A DNA stretch of 64,000 bases, from positions 310,001-374,000 of the forward strand of contig NZ_JBEYYO010000002.1 of the NCBI RefSeq assembly GCF_040645615.1, written 5' to 3'. The notes under the pieces were generated by a model, which was given only the letters and a program-made list of their open reading frames with translations, was not told the DNA's origin and ran no database searches. Positions 1-7,297 of the stretch are shown piece by piece (positions within the stretch are counted from its first letter, which is position 1; every line of letters begins with the position of its first letter). Made by a program: the position numbers and the translations under genes. The stretch is from Glycomyces sp040645615. Lineage in GTDB: Bacteria; Actinomycetota; Actinomycetes; Mycobacteriales; Micromonosporaceae.

Positions 1-996
1 GTCGCCCTCGTGCTCAACCTGGCGATCAACGGCCGCGCCACCGCGGGCGACGTGATCCTCCTCGTGGGCCTGATCGGGATGATCGCCGGCAACGCGGGGA
101 ACCTCGCGGCGCAGACGATGTTCCTGCTGCGCTTGGGCAAACTCGGCACCCGCCTCGCCTGGCTGCGCGGCTACGCCGAGCAGACCAGCGGCCCGGTCGA
201 ACCCGCGCCGGTCCCCGACCGGCTCGAAGCCGGCATCACCCTCGAAGGGGTCAGCTTCGCCTACCCCGAGGCCGAGCGGCCCTCGCTGGACGAGGTGACC
301 TTGACGCTCCCGGCCGGGAAGGTCGTGGCCCTGGTGGGCGAGAACGGCGCGGGCAAGACCACGCTCGTCAAGCTCCTGTCCGGTTTCTACCAGCCCACCG
401 AAGGCCGCATCGGCGTCGACGGCCACGACCTCTCCGGTTTCGCCGCGAGCGAGTGGCGCGAGCGCATCGGCGCGACCTTCCAGGACTTCACCCGCTTCGA
501 GTTCACCGCCCGCGAGTCGATCGGCATCGGCGACAACCGATCCGGATACGACGACGACACCGTCCGGGCCGCGATGACCCGCGCCGGAGCCGAAGACGTC
601 ATCGACGACCTGCCCGAAGGCCTCGACACCCGCCTGGGCGCCCGCTGGGACGAGGGCACCGACCTCTCCGGCGGCCAATGGCAGAAGATCGCCATCGGCC
701 GCGGCCGCATGCGGCCCGACCCGCTCCTGGTCGTCTTCGACGAACCGACCGCCGCCCTCGACCCCCAGACCGAGCACGCCCTCTTCGAACGCTTCGCCGC
801 CGAAGTCCACGCGGGCCGCCAAAGAGGCACCGTCACCGTCCTGGTCTCCCACCGCTTCTCCACCGTCTCCATGGCCGACCTCATCGTCGTCATGGAATCC
901 GGCCGCGTCGCCGAGATCGGCACCCACGACGACCTCATGGCCCGAGGCGGCGCCTACTCCGAGCTCTACACCCTCCAGTCCTCGGCCTACCGCTGA
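1..996 (+). CDS. ABC exporter, ATPase-containing subunit (5' truncated by window)
   Basis: The frame is already open at base 1, so the gene begins upstream and only the last 331 residues are visible. The first 60 or so residues are hydrophobic and look like the end of a transmembrane domain; the rest is a complete nucleotide-binding domain with Walker A GENGAGKTT (about nt 337-363), a Q-loop (TFQDF), the signature LSGGQ (about nt 667-681), Walker B VVFDEP with a following D-loop, and the H-loop VSHRF. The order TM domain then ATPase in one chain is that of a type IV (ABCB/MsbA-like) half-exporter. The substrate cannot be told. A perfect hairpin follows the stop, so it is the last gene of its unit. 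Confidence 0.9.
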   Translation, partial: VALVLNLAINGRATAGDVILLVGLIGMIAGNAGNLAAQTMFLLRLGKLGTRLAWLRGYAEQTSGPVEPAPVPDRLEAGITLEGVSFAYPEAERPSLDEVTLTLPAGKVVALVGENGAGKTTLVKLLSGFYQPTEGRIGVDGHDLSGFAASEWRERIGATFQDFTRFEFTARESIGIGDNRSGYDDDTVRAAMTRAGAEDVIDDLPEGLDTRLGARWDEGTDLSGGQWQKIAIGRGRMRPDPLLVVFDEPTAALDPQTEHALFERFAAEVHAGRQRGTVTVLVSHRFSTVSMADLIVVMESGRVAEIGTHDDLMARGGAYSELYTLQSSAYR

Positions 997-1001
997 CCGG
1001 A

Positions 1002-1033
1002 CCGGTGCCCCGAGCCCGCGCTCGGGGCACCGG
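1002..1033 (+). terminator. Hairpin terminator after the ABC exporter
   Basis: A perfect 13-bp stem (CCGGTGCCCCGAG and its complement) with a 6-base loop begins five bases after the exporter stop. There is no T-tract, which is common for actinobacterial terminators. Confidence 0.7.
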
Positions 1034-1078
1034 CCGAAGCTCGTTGCGGGAGCCGCGCACTGCCTGCACACTGGGAGG

Positions 1079-1810
1079 ATGGGTGATGAGGTGCCGCTTG
1101 AAGGCGGTTGGATGAGCAGTGCGGTGCTCAAGGACGGGAGCGTGCGGCGGAGCGTGGGGACCAACGCGGGGTTTGCGCATCGGCTGCTGCGCCACTTCGA
1201 GAACGCGGGGTGGGATCACGCGCCGCGGCTGCTCGGGGTCGACCCCGAGGGACGGGAGATGCTGGGCTACATCGAAGGCGAGGCCGCGATCGAGTTCGAC
1301 CGGTCGGCCTACGCCGAAACCGACGCGAGCCTGGCCCGGCTCGGCGCGTTGGTCAGGCAGTTCCACGACCTCGCGGCCGATCCGGCCCTGTCGGGAGAGG
1401 CCGAGACGGTGTGCCACAACGACCTGTCCCCGAAGAACACGATCTATGTGGACGGCCTGCCGGTGGCGATCATCGACTGGGACGGGGCCGCTCCAGGGGA
1501 GCGCGTGCATGACGTGGCGCATCTGTGCTGGCAGCATCTCAGGCTCGGGCCCAAGGCCACCGACGTCCCCGAGACCGCACGGCGCCTCGGGCTCGTCTGC
1601 GACGCGTACGGACTCGACGAGGACCGCCGGAGCAGGCTCGTCGAGGCGGTCCTGTGGTGGCAGGAACGCTGCTGGCGCGGCATCGAAGCCGAAGCAGCGG
1701 CAGGGGACCCGGTGAAGATCCGGTTGCGCGACATGGGGACTCCCGCCTGGATCCGGGAATGTCACGTGTGGGTCGAGTCCCACCAGGCCGAACTCGAAGC
1801 GGCCCTGTGA
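1079..1810 (+). CDS. Phosphotransferase of the aminoglycoside/choline kinase fold (APH family)
   Basis: A 243-residue protein. It has the APH catalytic (Brenner) loop CHNDLSPKNTIY near residue 122 and the Mg-binding DWDGAAPGERVHD segment near residue 142, both intact. The N-lobe is short and lacks an easily seen nucleotide lysine, as in many small APH-like proteins of unknown substrate. Start uncertain: GGGAGG lies directly against the ATG at 1079, so either the message is leaderless (CACACT six bases upstream) or translation starts at the in-frame GTG at 1091. It converges on the Nudix gene with one base between the stops. No resistance function can be claimed. Confidence 0.8.
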   Translation: MGDEVPLEGGWMSSAVLKDGSVRRSVGTNAGFAHRLLRHFENAGWDHAPRLLGVDPEGREMLGYIEGEAAIEFDRSAYAETDASLARLGALVRQFHDLAADPALSGEAETVCHNDLSPKNTIYVDGLPVAIIDWDGAAPGERVHDVAHLCWQHLRLGPKATDVPETARRLGLVCDAYGLDEDRRSRLVEAVLWWQERCWRGIEAEAAAGDPVKIRLRDMGTPAWIRECHVWVESHQAELEAAL

Positions 1811-1811
1811 A

Positions 1812-2291
1812 TCAGCGCGTGAACGGCTCGTAGACCGCCCGACCGGTGCGGCGCGCTTCCAAGCCCAAAGCGATGCGCGGCCGGTTGAAATAGGCCGCGC
1901 GCTCGGCGGCCTCGTCCAGGTCGAAGAACCCGAAGTCGGCCAGTTCCTCCTCCTGCAACCGAATCCGCGACGGGTCGTCGAGCACCCCGCCGTCGAAGAG
2001 GTACATCGTGAGCGGCTCGTCCACGATCTGCGGGACCTGCGGGATGAAGTCGACCAGGAGCAGGTCGCCCACCGGCAGGGCGAGGCCGATCTCCTCCTTG
2101 ATCTCGCGCGCGCAGCCCTCGTGCGGCGACTCTCCCTTGTCGACCATGCCGCCCACGAACAGCCAGTCGTCCCGGTAGTGCGGCTTGACCAGCAGCACCC
2201 GGTCGTCCGGGTCGGTGATCAGCGCGGACGCGACCGTGTACGAGACCGCGATCGTCTCAAGGAACTGCTTCGAAAACGCGTCATCACCCAT
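1812..2291 (-). CDS. Nudix hydrolase
   Basis: A 159-residue protein with a perfect Nudix box G-x5-E-x7-RE-x-x-EE-x-GL (GMVDKGES...REIKEEIGL) near residue 52-74. Nudix enzymes cleave nucleoside diphosphates linked to another moiety; the substrate here is unknown. The ATG at 2291 is preferred over longer in-frame starts because upstream sequence belongs to the regulator gene and a TAGGTT -10 box sits 7 bases before it, suggesting a leaderless message. It lies 20 bp downstream of the GlxA-type regulator on the same strand, so readthrough from that gene is also possible. Confidence 0.85.
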   Translation of the reverse strand: MGDDAFSKQFLETIAVSYTVASALITDPDDRVLLVKPHYRDDWLFVGGMVDKGESPHEGCAREIKEEIGLALPVGDLLLVDFIPQVPQIVDEPLTMYLFDGGVLDDPSRIRLQEEELADFGFFDLDEAAERAAYFNRPRIALGLEARRTGRAVYEPFTR

Positions 2292-2298
2292 GCCGCCC

Positions 2299-2304
2299 AA
2301 CCTA
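2299..2304 (-). promoter_or_regulatory. Candidate -10 box, leaderless Nudix mRNA
   Basis: TAGGTT on the minus strand ends 7 bases before the Nudix ATG; no Shine-Dalgarno is present in the 20-bp gap after the regulator gene. Confidence 0.4.
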
Positions 2305-2311
2305 TCGCGGA

Positions 2312-3259
2312 TCAACGCGCACCGAAGGAACGCCGGTACGCCGCCGGGGTGGTGCCCACCAGGGCCCGGAACCGCCTGCGCAGGTTCACCGCCGAGGACA
2401 GGCCCGCCCGCGCCGCCACCGCCTCGACCGAAAGGTCGGTCTCCTCCAACAGCACCCGCGCCGCCGCGACCCGCTGCGCGAGCAGCCAGCGCCCGGGGCT
2501 CATGCCGAGCTGGTCGGCGAACCGGCGCGCGAGCGTGCGGGTCGAGACCCGGCCGCGTTCGGCGAGCGCCTCCACGCTCAGATCCTCGCCGAGATGCTCG
2601 ACCGCCCATTCGAGCAGCGGCCCGAGCGAGTCAGCCGCTGCGGCGGTCTCGGCGGCCGCGTATTGGCGTTGGCCCCCTTCGCGATGCGGCGGCATCACCA
2701 TGTGCCGCGCGACCTGTGCCGCGTACGCCGCGCCCAGGTCGCGCCGCACCAGGTGCAGGCACAGGTCGACCCCGGCGGAGGTGCCCGCGCTGGTGGCCAC
2801 GTCGCCGTGGTCGATGAAGATCGGGTCGGCCTCGACTTCGACGCTCGGGTAGCGGGCCCGCAGTTCTTCGGCCATCCGCCAGTGCGTGGTGGCCCGCCTC
2901 CCGTCGAGCAATCCGGCCTCGGCGAGCACGAACGCCCCCGAGCAGATCGCCGCGATCCGGGCTCCGCGCCGATGCGCGGCCCGCAGCCCTTCCAGGACCG
3001 CCGGGCCGGGCATCCGGTCGCGGTCCTGGAGCCCGGGCACCACGATCGTGTCGGCCCGCGACAGCGCTTCGAGGCCTTCGCTGACGGCCATCGCGTATCC
3101 GGCGAGGGTCGGGACCAGGCCCGGCGTCTCGGTGCAGACGCCGAACGCGTACCGGGATGGCAGTGCGGGCCGGTCGGTGCCGAAGACCTCGGCGGCGCAG
3201 GCGAGTTCGAACGTCGACTGCGGGGCGGTCACGAGGGCGGTGACGCGATGCGGGCTCAT
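2312..3259 (-). CDS. GlxA-family transcriptional regulator (DJ-1/PfpI + AraC HTH)
   Basis: 315 residues. Residues 1-180 form a class-I glutamine amidotransferase-like (DJ-1/PfpI) domain, with the nucleophile-elbow segment AAICSGAFVLAEAGLLDG keeping its cysteine; residues about 210-315 form two AraC-type helix-turn-helix motifs (LSVEALAERGRVSTRTLARRF and a second near LSVEAVAARAGLSS). Such proteins sense a small ligand and activate or repress a nearby gene. It is divergent from the cupin gene with only 70 bp between starts, so that gene is the likely target. The start at 3259 has a TACTTT box six bases upstream and no close SD, consistent with a leaderless transcript. Confidence 0.88.
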   Translation of the reverse strand: MSPHRVTALVTAPQSTFELACAAEVFGTDRPALPSRYAFGVCTETPGLVPTLAGYAMAVSEGLEALSRADTIVVPGLQDRDRMPGPAVLEGLRAAHRRGARIAAICSGAFVLAEAGLLDGRRATTHWRMAEELRARYPSVEVEADPIFIDHGDVATSAGTSAGVDLCLHLVRRDLGAAYAAQVARHMVMPPHREGGQRQYAAAETAAAADSLGPLLEWAVEHLGEDLSVEALAERGRVSTRTLARRFADQLGMSPGRWLLAQRVAAARVLLEETDLSVEAVAARAGLSSAVNLRRRFRALVGTTPAAYRRSFGAR

Positions 3260-3265
3260 GGCAGA

Positions 3266-3271
3266 AAAGTA
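3266..3271 (-). promoter_or_regulatory. Candidate -10 box, leaderless regulator mRNA
   Basis: TACTTT on the minus strand, six bases before the regulator ATG. It lies in the 70-bp divergent gap shared with the cupin gene, so the two promoters overlap or abut. Confidence 0.45.
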
Positions 3272-3329
3272 CCTCAAGAAGTCGATCCTGACACTGACGC
3301 GGCGCGTGGCGCGGCGCGAGGATCGACCC

Positions 3330-3647
3330 ATGACTGAAGCGCACGATATGCAGGTCGTCCAGGTCGACGACGTGGAAGCCGTCGAGGTCGTCCCCGGGAT
3401 CATCCGGCGGCGGCTCGCGATCACCGAGCACGCCCGCGGCTGGGTCTACGATTTCGCGCCCGGCACCGAGTGGCCCGAGGTGGACGTGCACGAGGCCGAG
3501 GAGCGCTACTACGTCGTCTCCGGTGAGTTCATCGACCGCGGCCAGCGGCTCGGACCGGGCAGCTACGTGGTGTTCGCGCCCGGCAGCTCGCACCAGCCGC
3601 GCACCGAGACCGGGGCCCGGATGCTGGGCATCAGCATCACCGGGTAA
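3330..3647 (+). CDS. Cupin-domain protein
   Basis: 105 residues forming one small beta-barrel: the segments HEAEERYYVVSGEF and PGSYVVFAPGSSHQP correspond to the two cupin motifs, with His, two Glu and a later His available for metal binding. No signal peptide. An SD (GAGG) sits about nine bases upstream of the ATG. The enzyme activity is unknown; some cupins of this size are ChrR-like sensors or dioxygenases. Divergent from and probably controlled by the GlxA-type regulator. Confidence 0.75.
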   Translation: MTEAHDMQVVQVDDVEAVEVVPGIIRRRLAITEHARGWVYDFAPGTEWPEVDVHEAEERYYVVSGEFIDRGQRLGPGSYVVFAPGSSHQPRTETGARMLGISITG

Positions 3648-3651
3648 GGCC

Positions 3652-3660
3652 TGTGGATAA
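3652..3660 (-). promoter_or_regulatory. Perfect DnaA-box consensus (TTATCCACA), copy 1
   Basis: TGTGGATAA on the plus strand, i.e. TTATCCACA on the minus strand, five bases after the cupin stop and between two convergent genes. Confidence 0.5.
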
Positions 3661-3695
3661 CTTCGGTGAAACCGGTTCCTAGCTGGGGTTTCGCC

Positions 3696-3704
3696 TGTGG
3701 ATAA
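3696..3704 (-). promoter_or_regulatory. Perfect DnaA-box consensus (TTATCCACA), copy 2
   Basis: Second copy in the same orientation, 44 bp from the first and just outside the leuA terminator hairpin. Confidence 0.5.
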
Positions 3705-3708
3705 CGCA

Positions 3709-3738
3709 GACGCCGCCGGGGTGAGCCCCGGCGGCGTC
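3709..3738 (-). terminator. leuA terminator hairpin
   Basis: A perfect 13-bp stem (GACGCCGCCGGGG and complement) with a TGAG loop, ten bases past the leuA stop. Confidence 0.75.
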
Positions 3739-3747
3739 GCAGGTGTC

Positions 3748-5454
3748 TCAGGCCCGGTTGTAGGCGCTGGCCACGGCCCGCATCGTGGCGAGGACGATGT
3801 TGGGGTGGACGCCCGCGCCCCACACGGTGCGGCCGTCGATCACACATTCCACATAGGACGCGGCCTGGGCGTGCTGCCCGGCCGACAGCGCGTGCTCGGC
3901 ATAGTCGAGGACCTCGACGTGGACCCCGACGGTGCTCAGGGCGTCGGTGAACGCCGAGAGCGGGCCGTTGCCGGTGCCCGAGACCTTCTGGTCGACGCCG
4001 CCCAGCGTGATCTTCGCGTCGAGCGTGACCTTCTCATCCGCGTACGCGGTGGTGTGGTCCTCCACGACCAGGCGCTGCGTCGGCTGGTAGTCGGGGTGGT
4101 ACTCGCGGCGGAACACGTCGTGGATCTCGGCGGTCGAGACCTCCTTGCCGGAGGCGTCGGTGTGCCGCTGGATCGCCTGGCTGAACTCGATCTGCATGCG
4201 CCGGGGCAGGTCGAAGCCGAACTCGGACTGCATCACGTAAGCGACGCCGCCCTTGCCCGACTGCGAGTTGACGCGGATGACCGCCTCGTAGTTGCGGCCC
4301 ACGTCCTTGGGGTCGATCGGCAGATACGGTACGCCCCAAGTGAAATCGTCCACTTCGGTGCCCGCGGCGGCCGCGTCGGCCTCCAGGTGGGTGAAGCCCT
4401 TCTTGATCGCGTCCTGGTGCGAACCGGAGAACGCGGTGTACACCAGGTCCCCGGCGTACGGGTGCCGCTCGTGCACCGGCAGCTGGTTGCAGTACTCGAC
4501 GGCGCGTTTGATCTCGTCGATGTTGGAGAAGTCGATCTCGGGGTCGACGCCTTGGCTGAACAGGTTGAGGCCCAGCGTCACCAGGCACACGTTGCCGGTG
4601 CGCTCGCCGTTGCCGAACAGGCAGCCCTCGACCCGGTCGGCCCCGGCCTGGACGGCCAGCTCGGCGGCGGCCACGCCGGTGCCCCTGTCGTTGTGCGGGT
4701 GCACCGACAGGATCAGCGACTCGCGGTTCGGGAGGTTGCGGTGCATCCACTCGATCGAGTCGGCGTACACGTTCGGGGTGGCCATCTCCACGGTCGCGGG
4801 CAGGTTGACGATCAGCGGCCAGTCGGGGGTCGGCTGGATGACCTCGGCGACCTTCGCGCACACCTCGACGGCGTATTCGAGTTCGGTGCCGGTGTAGGAC
4901 TCAGGGGAGTACTCGTAGCGGATCGCCGTGTCGGGGGTGTGGATGTCCTTGTACTTCAGGCACAGCCGCGCGCCCTGCGTGGCGATGTCGGTGATGCCGT
5001 CGCGGTCGAGGCCGAACACGACGCGCCGCTGGAGGACCGACGTGGAGTTGTAGAAGTGGACGATGGCCTGCTTGGCGCCCCGCAGGCTCTCGAAGGTGCG
5101 CTCGATCAGGTGCTCGCGGCACTGGGTGAGGACCTGGATCGTGACGTCCTCGGGGATCAGGTCCTGCTCGATGAGCATCCGCACGAAGTCGAAGTCGGTC
5201 TGCGAGGCCGAAGGGAACCCGACCTCGATCTCCTTGTAGCCCATGGATACCAGGAGCTGGAACATCTTCTTCTTGCGGTCGGGGGTCATCGGGTCGATGA
5301 GCGCCTGGTTGCCGTCCCTCAGGTCGACCGCGCACCACACGGGGGCCTTGTCGATGACCTGGTCGGGCCAGGTGCGATCGGACATGGGGACGTCGAACTG
5401 GGATTGATAGGCCTGGTAACGCTTCGCGCGCGCGGCGAAAGGCGTGGAAGTCAC
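3748..5454 (-). CDS. leuA: 2-isopropylmalate synthase
   Basis: Condenses acetyl-CoA with 2-oxoisovalerate, the first committed step of leucine synthesis. 568 residues, the usual length of the long actinobacterial LeuA. The catalytic TIM barrel carries the CAVDLRDGNQAL signature near residue 40, the metal ligands in SVHPHNDRGTG, and the downstream LeuA dimer region; the C-terminal 130 residues form the leucine-feedback domain. The GTG at 5454 is chosen because AGGAG lies six bases upstream; the longer in-frame ATG at 5511 has no SD and overlaps the predicted leader hairpin region. Single gene; expression probably controlled by the leader described just upstream. Confidence 0.96.
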   Translation of the reverse strand: MTSTPFAARAKRYQAYQSQFDVPMSDRTWPDQVIDKAPVWCAVDLRDGNQALIDPMTPDRKKKMFQLLVSMGYKEIEVGFPSASQTDFDFVRMLIEQDLIPEDVTIQVLTQCREHLIERTFESLRGAKQAIVHFYNSTSVLQRRVVFGLDRDGITDIATQGARLCLKYKDIHTPDTAIRYEYSPESYTGTELEYAVEVCAKVAEVIQPTPDWPLIVNLPATVEMATPNVYADSIEWMHRNLPNRESLILSVHPHNDRGTGVAAAELAVQAGADRVEGCLFGNGERTGNVCLVTLGLNLFSQGVDPEIDFSNIDEIKRAVEYCNQLPVHERHPYAGDLVYTAFSGSHQDAIKKGFTHLEADAAAAGTEVDDFTWGVPYLPIDPKDVGRNYEAVIRVNSQSGKGGVAYVMQSEFGFDLPRRMQIEFSQAIQRHTDASGKEVSTAEIHDVFRREYHPDYQPTQRLVVEDHTTAYADEKVTLDAKITLGGVDQKVSGTGNGPLSAFTDALSTVGVHVEVLDYAEHALSAGQHAQAASYVECVIDGRTVWGAGVHPNIVLATMRAVASAYNRA

Positions 5455-5519
5455 GGATGCTCCTGAGAATGACTGGTGTCTGGAACCGAAGTTGACTGAG
5501 CCAGCCGGCATGCGGAAAC

Positions 5520-5556
5520 CCGCGGCGAGGAGCCGACCTAGTTGGCCCCGCCGCGG
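5520..5556 (-). promoter_or_regulatory. Stem-loop in the leuA leader
   Basis: On the minus strand CCGCGGCGGGG pairs with CCTCGCCGCGG (11 bp including one G-T), enclosing 15 bases. The 5' arm overlaps the last codons of the leader peptide, so ribosome position would decide whether the stem forms. Confidence 0.45.
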
Positions 5557-5582
5557 CAGATAAGGAGCATCGAGTACCGCAT
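5538..5582 (-). CDS. Candidate leucine leader peptide of leuA
   Basis: A 14-codon reading frame MRYSMLLICRGGAN (or the 10-codon MLLICRGGAN from the inner ATG at 5570) ends 83 bases before the leuA start. It holds adjacent Leu-Leu-Ile codons (CTC CTT ATC). Leader peptides rich in the regulated amino acid are the hallmark of ribosome-mediated attenuation, and such control of leuA is documented for actinobacteria. No strong SD is seen; the inference rests on position, the Leu codons and the overlapping hairpin. Confidence 0.4.
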   Translation of the reverse strand: MRYSMLLICRGGAN

Positions 5583-5659
5583 GACGCCCGAAGCCTACCC
5601 CGCGGCGCCGCGGATTCGAACCCGATGCCCGGATTCTGGGACGCGTGTCCCGAATCGGC

Positions 5660-6238
5660 CTACGGCTGGATGAGCAGGTCGGCGATGGCCGTGCGCGCCC
5701 GCTCGGTGCGGTCGGGACCGGCCACGGATTCGTGCAGGCTCGCCGGGTCGCCCGCGACCCCGATCGCGGCGACCGTGGTCGGCACCAGCGGCGCGGCCAA
5801 GTCGAACTCGGCGGCCAGGGCGGCGGCGTCGAAGCCGCCCATCTGGCGCACGGTCAGCCCCTCGGCGGCGGCCTGGAACGTCAGGTGCGCCATGGCCTGG
5901 CCCAGGTCGTAGGCGGCGTGGGAGAGTGGGCCGCGCGCGTTGGCGTCGGTGCGGATCGCGACCAGCAGCGCCGAGGCGTGGGAGGCCCAGTCGCGGTTGC
6001 CGGGGTTGAGGCATTCGAGGACGCGCTTGAACTCGCCGGTGTCCCTCTTGGCGAGCAGGAACCGCCACGGCTGCGTGTTCCCCGCGCTCGGGGCCCAGCG
6101 GGCCGCCTCGAACAGGGCGGTGACCTGGGCGTCGTCGAGGTCGACGTCGGGTGCGAACGCTCTGGTGGAGTGGCGGGAGGCCAGGAGCGGGTGGATGGGG
6201 ACCGCGGTCTTGGCGTGGCGGTCGGCGTGGGCGGTCAT
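5660..6238 (-). CDS. Nitroreductase-family flavoprotein
   Basis: 192 residues, the normal length for the FMN-dependent nitroreductase fold. Visible hallmarks are the FMN-phosphate motif ASRHSTRAF near residue 20, AARWAPSAGNTQPWRF near residue 45 and the late segment AAAEGLTVRQMGGFD. Members reduce nitroaromatics, quinones or flavins with NAD(P)H; the substrate is not predictable. The ATG at 6238 has GAAGGA at proper spacing, so the longer upstream frame is not used. No signal peptide; cytosolic. It sits upstream of leuA on the same strand but the leuA leader intervenes. Confidence 0.88.
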   Translation of the reverse strand: MTAHADRHAKTAVPIHPLLASRHSTRAFAPDVDLDDAQVTALFEAARWAPSAGNTQPWRFLLAKRDTGEFKRVLECLNPGNRDWASHASALLVAIRTDANARGPLSHAAYDLGQAMAHLTFQAAAEGLTVRQMGGFDAAALAAEFDLAAPLVPTTVAAIGVAGDPASLHESVAGPDRTERARTAIADLLIQP

Positions 6239-6402
6239 GCGGCGTCCTTCGGTCAGCGGTGGCCGCGGAGGTGTCCGCGGCGCCGGCCCGCGTTCGGGGC
6301 CCGCTCGTGGGTCCGCCCGGCCGGGCCGGTCGGCGTCGTCGCCACCGTTCATGGTGCCACGACCGGCCCCGCAGGCGACCGCCTGTGTCGCCTTCCTTAC
6401 TC

Positions 6403-7176
6403 TCAGGTCCCGCTTGTGGGTGACGGATCAGTCTCGGCCTCGGGCGACTCCGACGGCGTCTCGGTGGGGGTCGCCGACGGGTCCGGAGTCGGCGTCGGCT
6501 CCTCGGGTGCCTTGGGGCCCAACGGCTTCGCCTCGGACGGTTCGCCCGGCAGCTCCACGGTCGCGACGGCCGGCTCGGGCGGGGCGGCGAGTTCGAGGGT
6601 GCCGAACGCGTCACTGGTGACCGAGAGGATCGTGCCCGCCTCGTCCAGGCACCACGTCCCGGCCGGGAACGGCGTCTCGACCACGACCGTGTTCGCCGTC
6701 AACGTGAAGCAGTCGCCGTCCTGGGCGATCGCGAACGGCAGGTGCCGGTCGAGCAGCCGCGGCAGCCACTCCACGAACGGGCGCTGCACGTGCGGGTCGT
6801 AGGTCCCCGGGATCTCCCCGGTGATCCCGGCGAGCTTGACGCAGCGGTTCGCCGCGCACTGGAAGAACCCGCCGGTGGTCCACGCGACCGTGACGTCCAC
6901 GGTCCCGCCCAGCGCCCAGTCCGGCACATCCACGCGCCACGTGCCGTCCTCGGCGGCCCACACCGTGACCGTGCCGCCCTCCGACCACGTGTACTCGGCG
7001 GTGAAGGAGGTGTCCAGCGCCTTGGTCACGCGGCCGATGAGGGTCGCTTGGGCGCTGGCGCGCCGCGGAGGTTCGTCCGGTTCGTCCACCACGGTCGCCG
7101 TGCCGCACCCGGCGGCGCCCCACGCGGTCGCGAGGAGCGTGAGCGCCGCCACTGCCTTGCGCAAAGTGAATGCCAC
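6403..7176 (-). CDS. Putative lipoprotein with a Pro/Thr/Glu-rich tail
   Basis: 257 residues from a GTG. An N-terminal signal (AFTLRKAVAALTLLATAWGAAGC) ends in a lipobox-like AAGC near residue 23. The middle 170 residues are beta-rich with four cysteines; the last 60 are low-complexity Pro/Thr/Ser/Glu, resembling a wall-spanning stalk although here at the C-terminus. No family recognised. Divergent from lysC, with 121 bp between starts. Confidence 0.7.
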   Translation of the reverse strand: MAFTLRKAVAALTLLATAWGAAGCGTATVVDEPDEPPRRASAQATLIGRVTKALDTSFTAEYTWSEGGTVTVWAAEDGTWRVDVPDWALGGTVDVTVAWTTGGFFQCAANRCVKLAGITGEIPGTYDPHVQRPFVEWLPRLLDRHLPFAIAQDGDCFTLTANTVVVETPFPAGTWCLDEAGTILSVTSDAFGTLELAAPPEPAVATVELPGEPSEAKPLGPKAPEEPTPTPDPSATPTETPSESPEAETDPSPTSGT

Positions 7177-7297
7177 AGGCCGATTCTCTGTCCCATCACC
7201 CAGAACGACCTGGCGACACACCGGGGCGCGCGGTTAAGGTGACATGGCCGTCCGAGCCCGGGCGGCACGTCGAGACCCGAACGAGTGAGGTGAAACC

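Noticed and set aside
453..1115. Arg/Pro-rich frame inside the ABC exporter gene
   Set aside because: Out-of-frame shadow of the ATPase domain with no RBS.
3652..3704. Replication origin
   Set aside because: Only two DnaA boxes, no AT-rich unwinding region and no dnaA/dnaN/gyr genes around.
3697..5466. Long plus-strand frame antisense to leuA
   Set aside because: Composition (Val/Gly/Asp/Arg only) is that of an antisense shadow; leuA on the other strand is certain.
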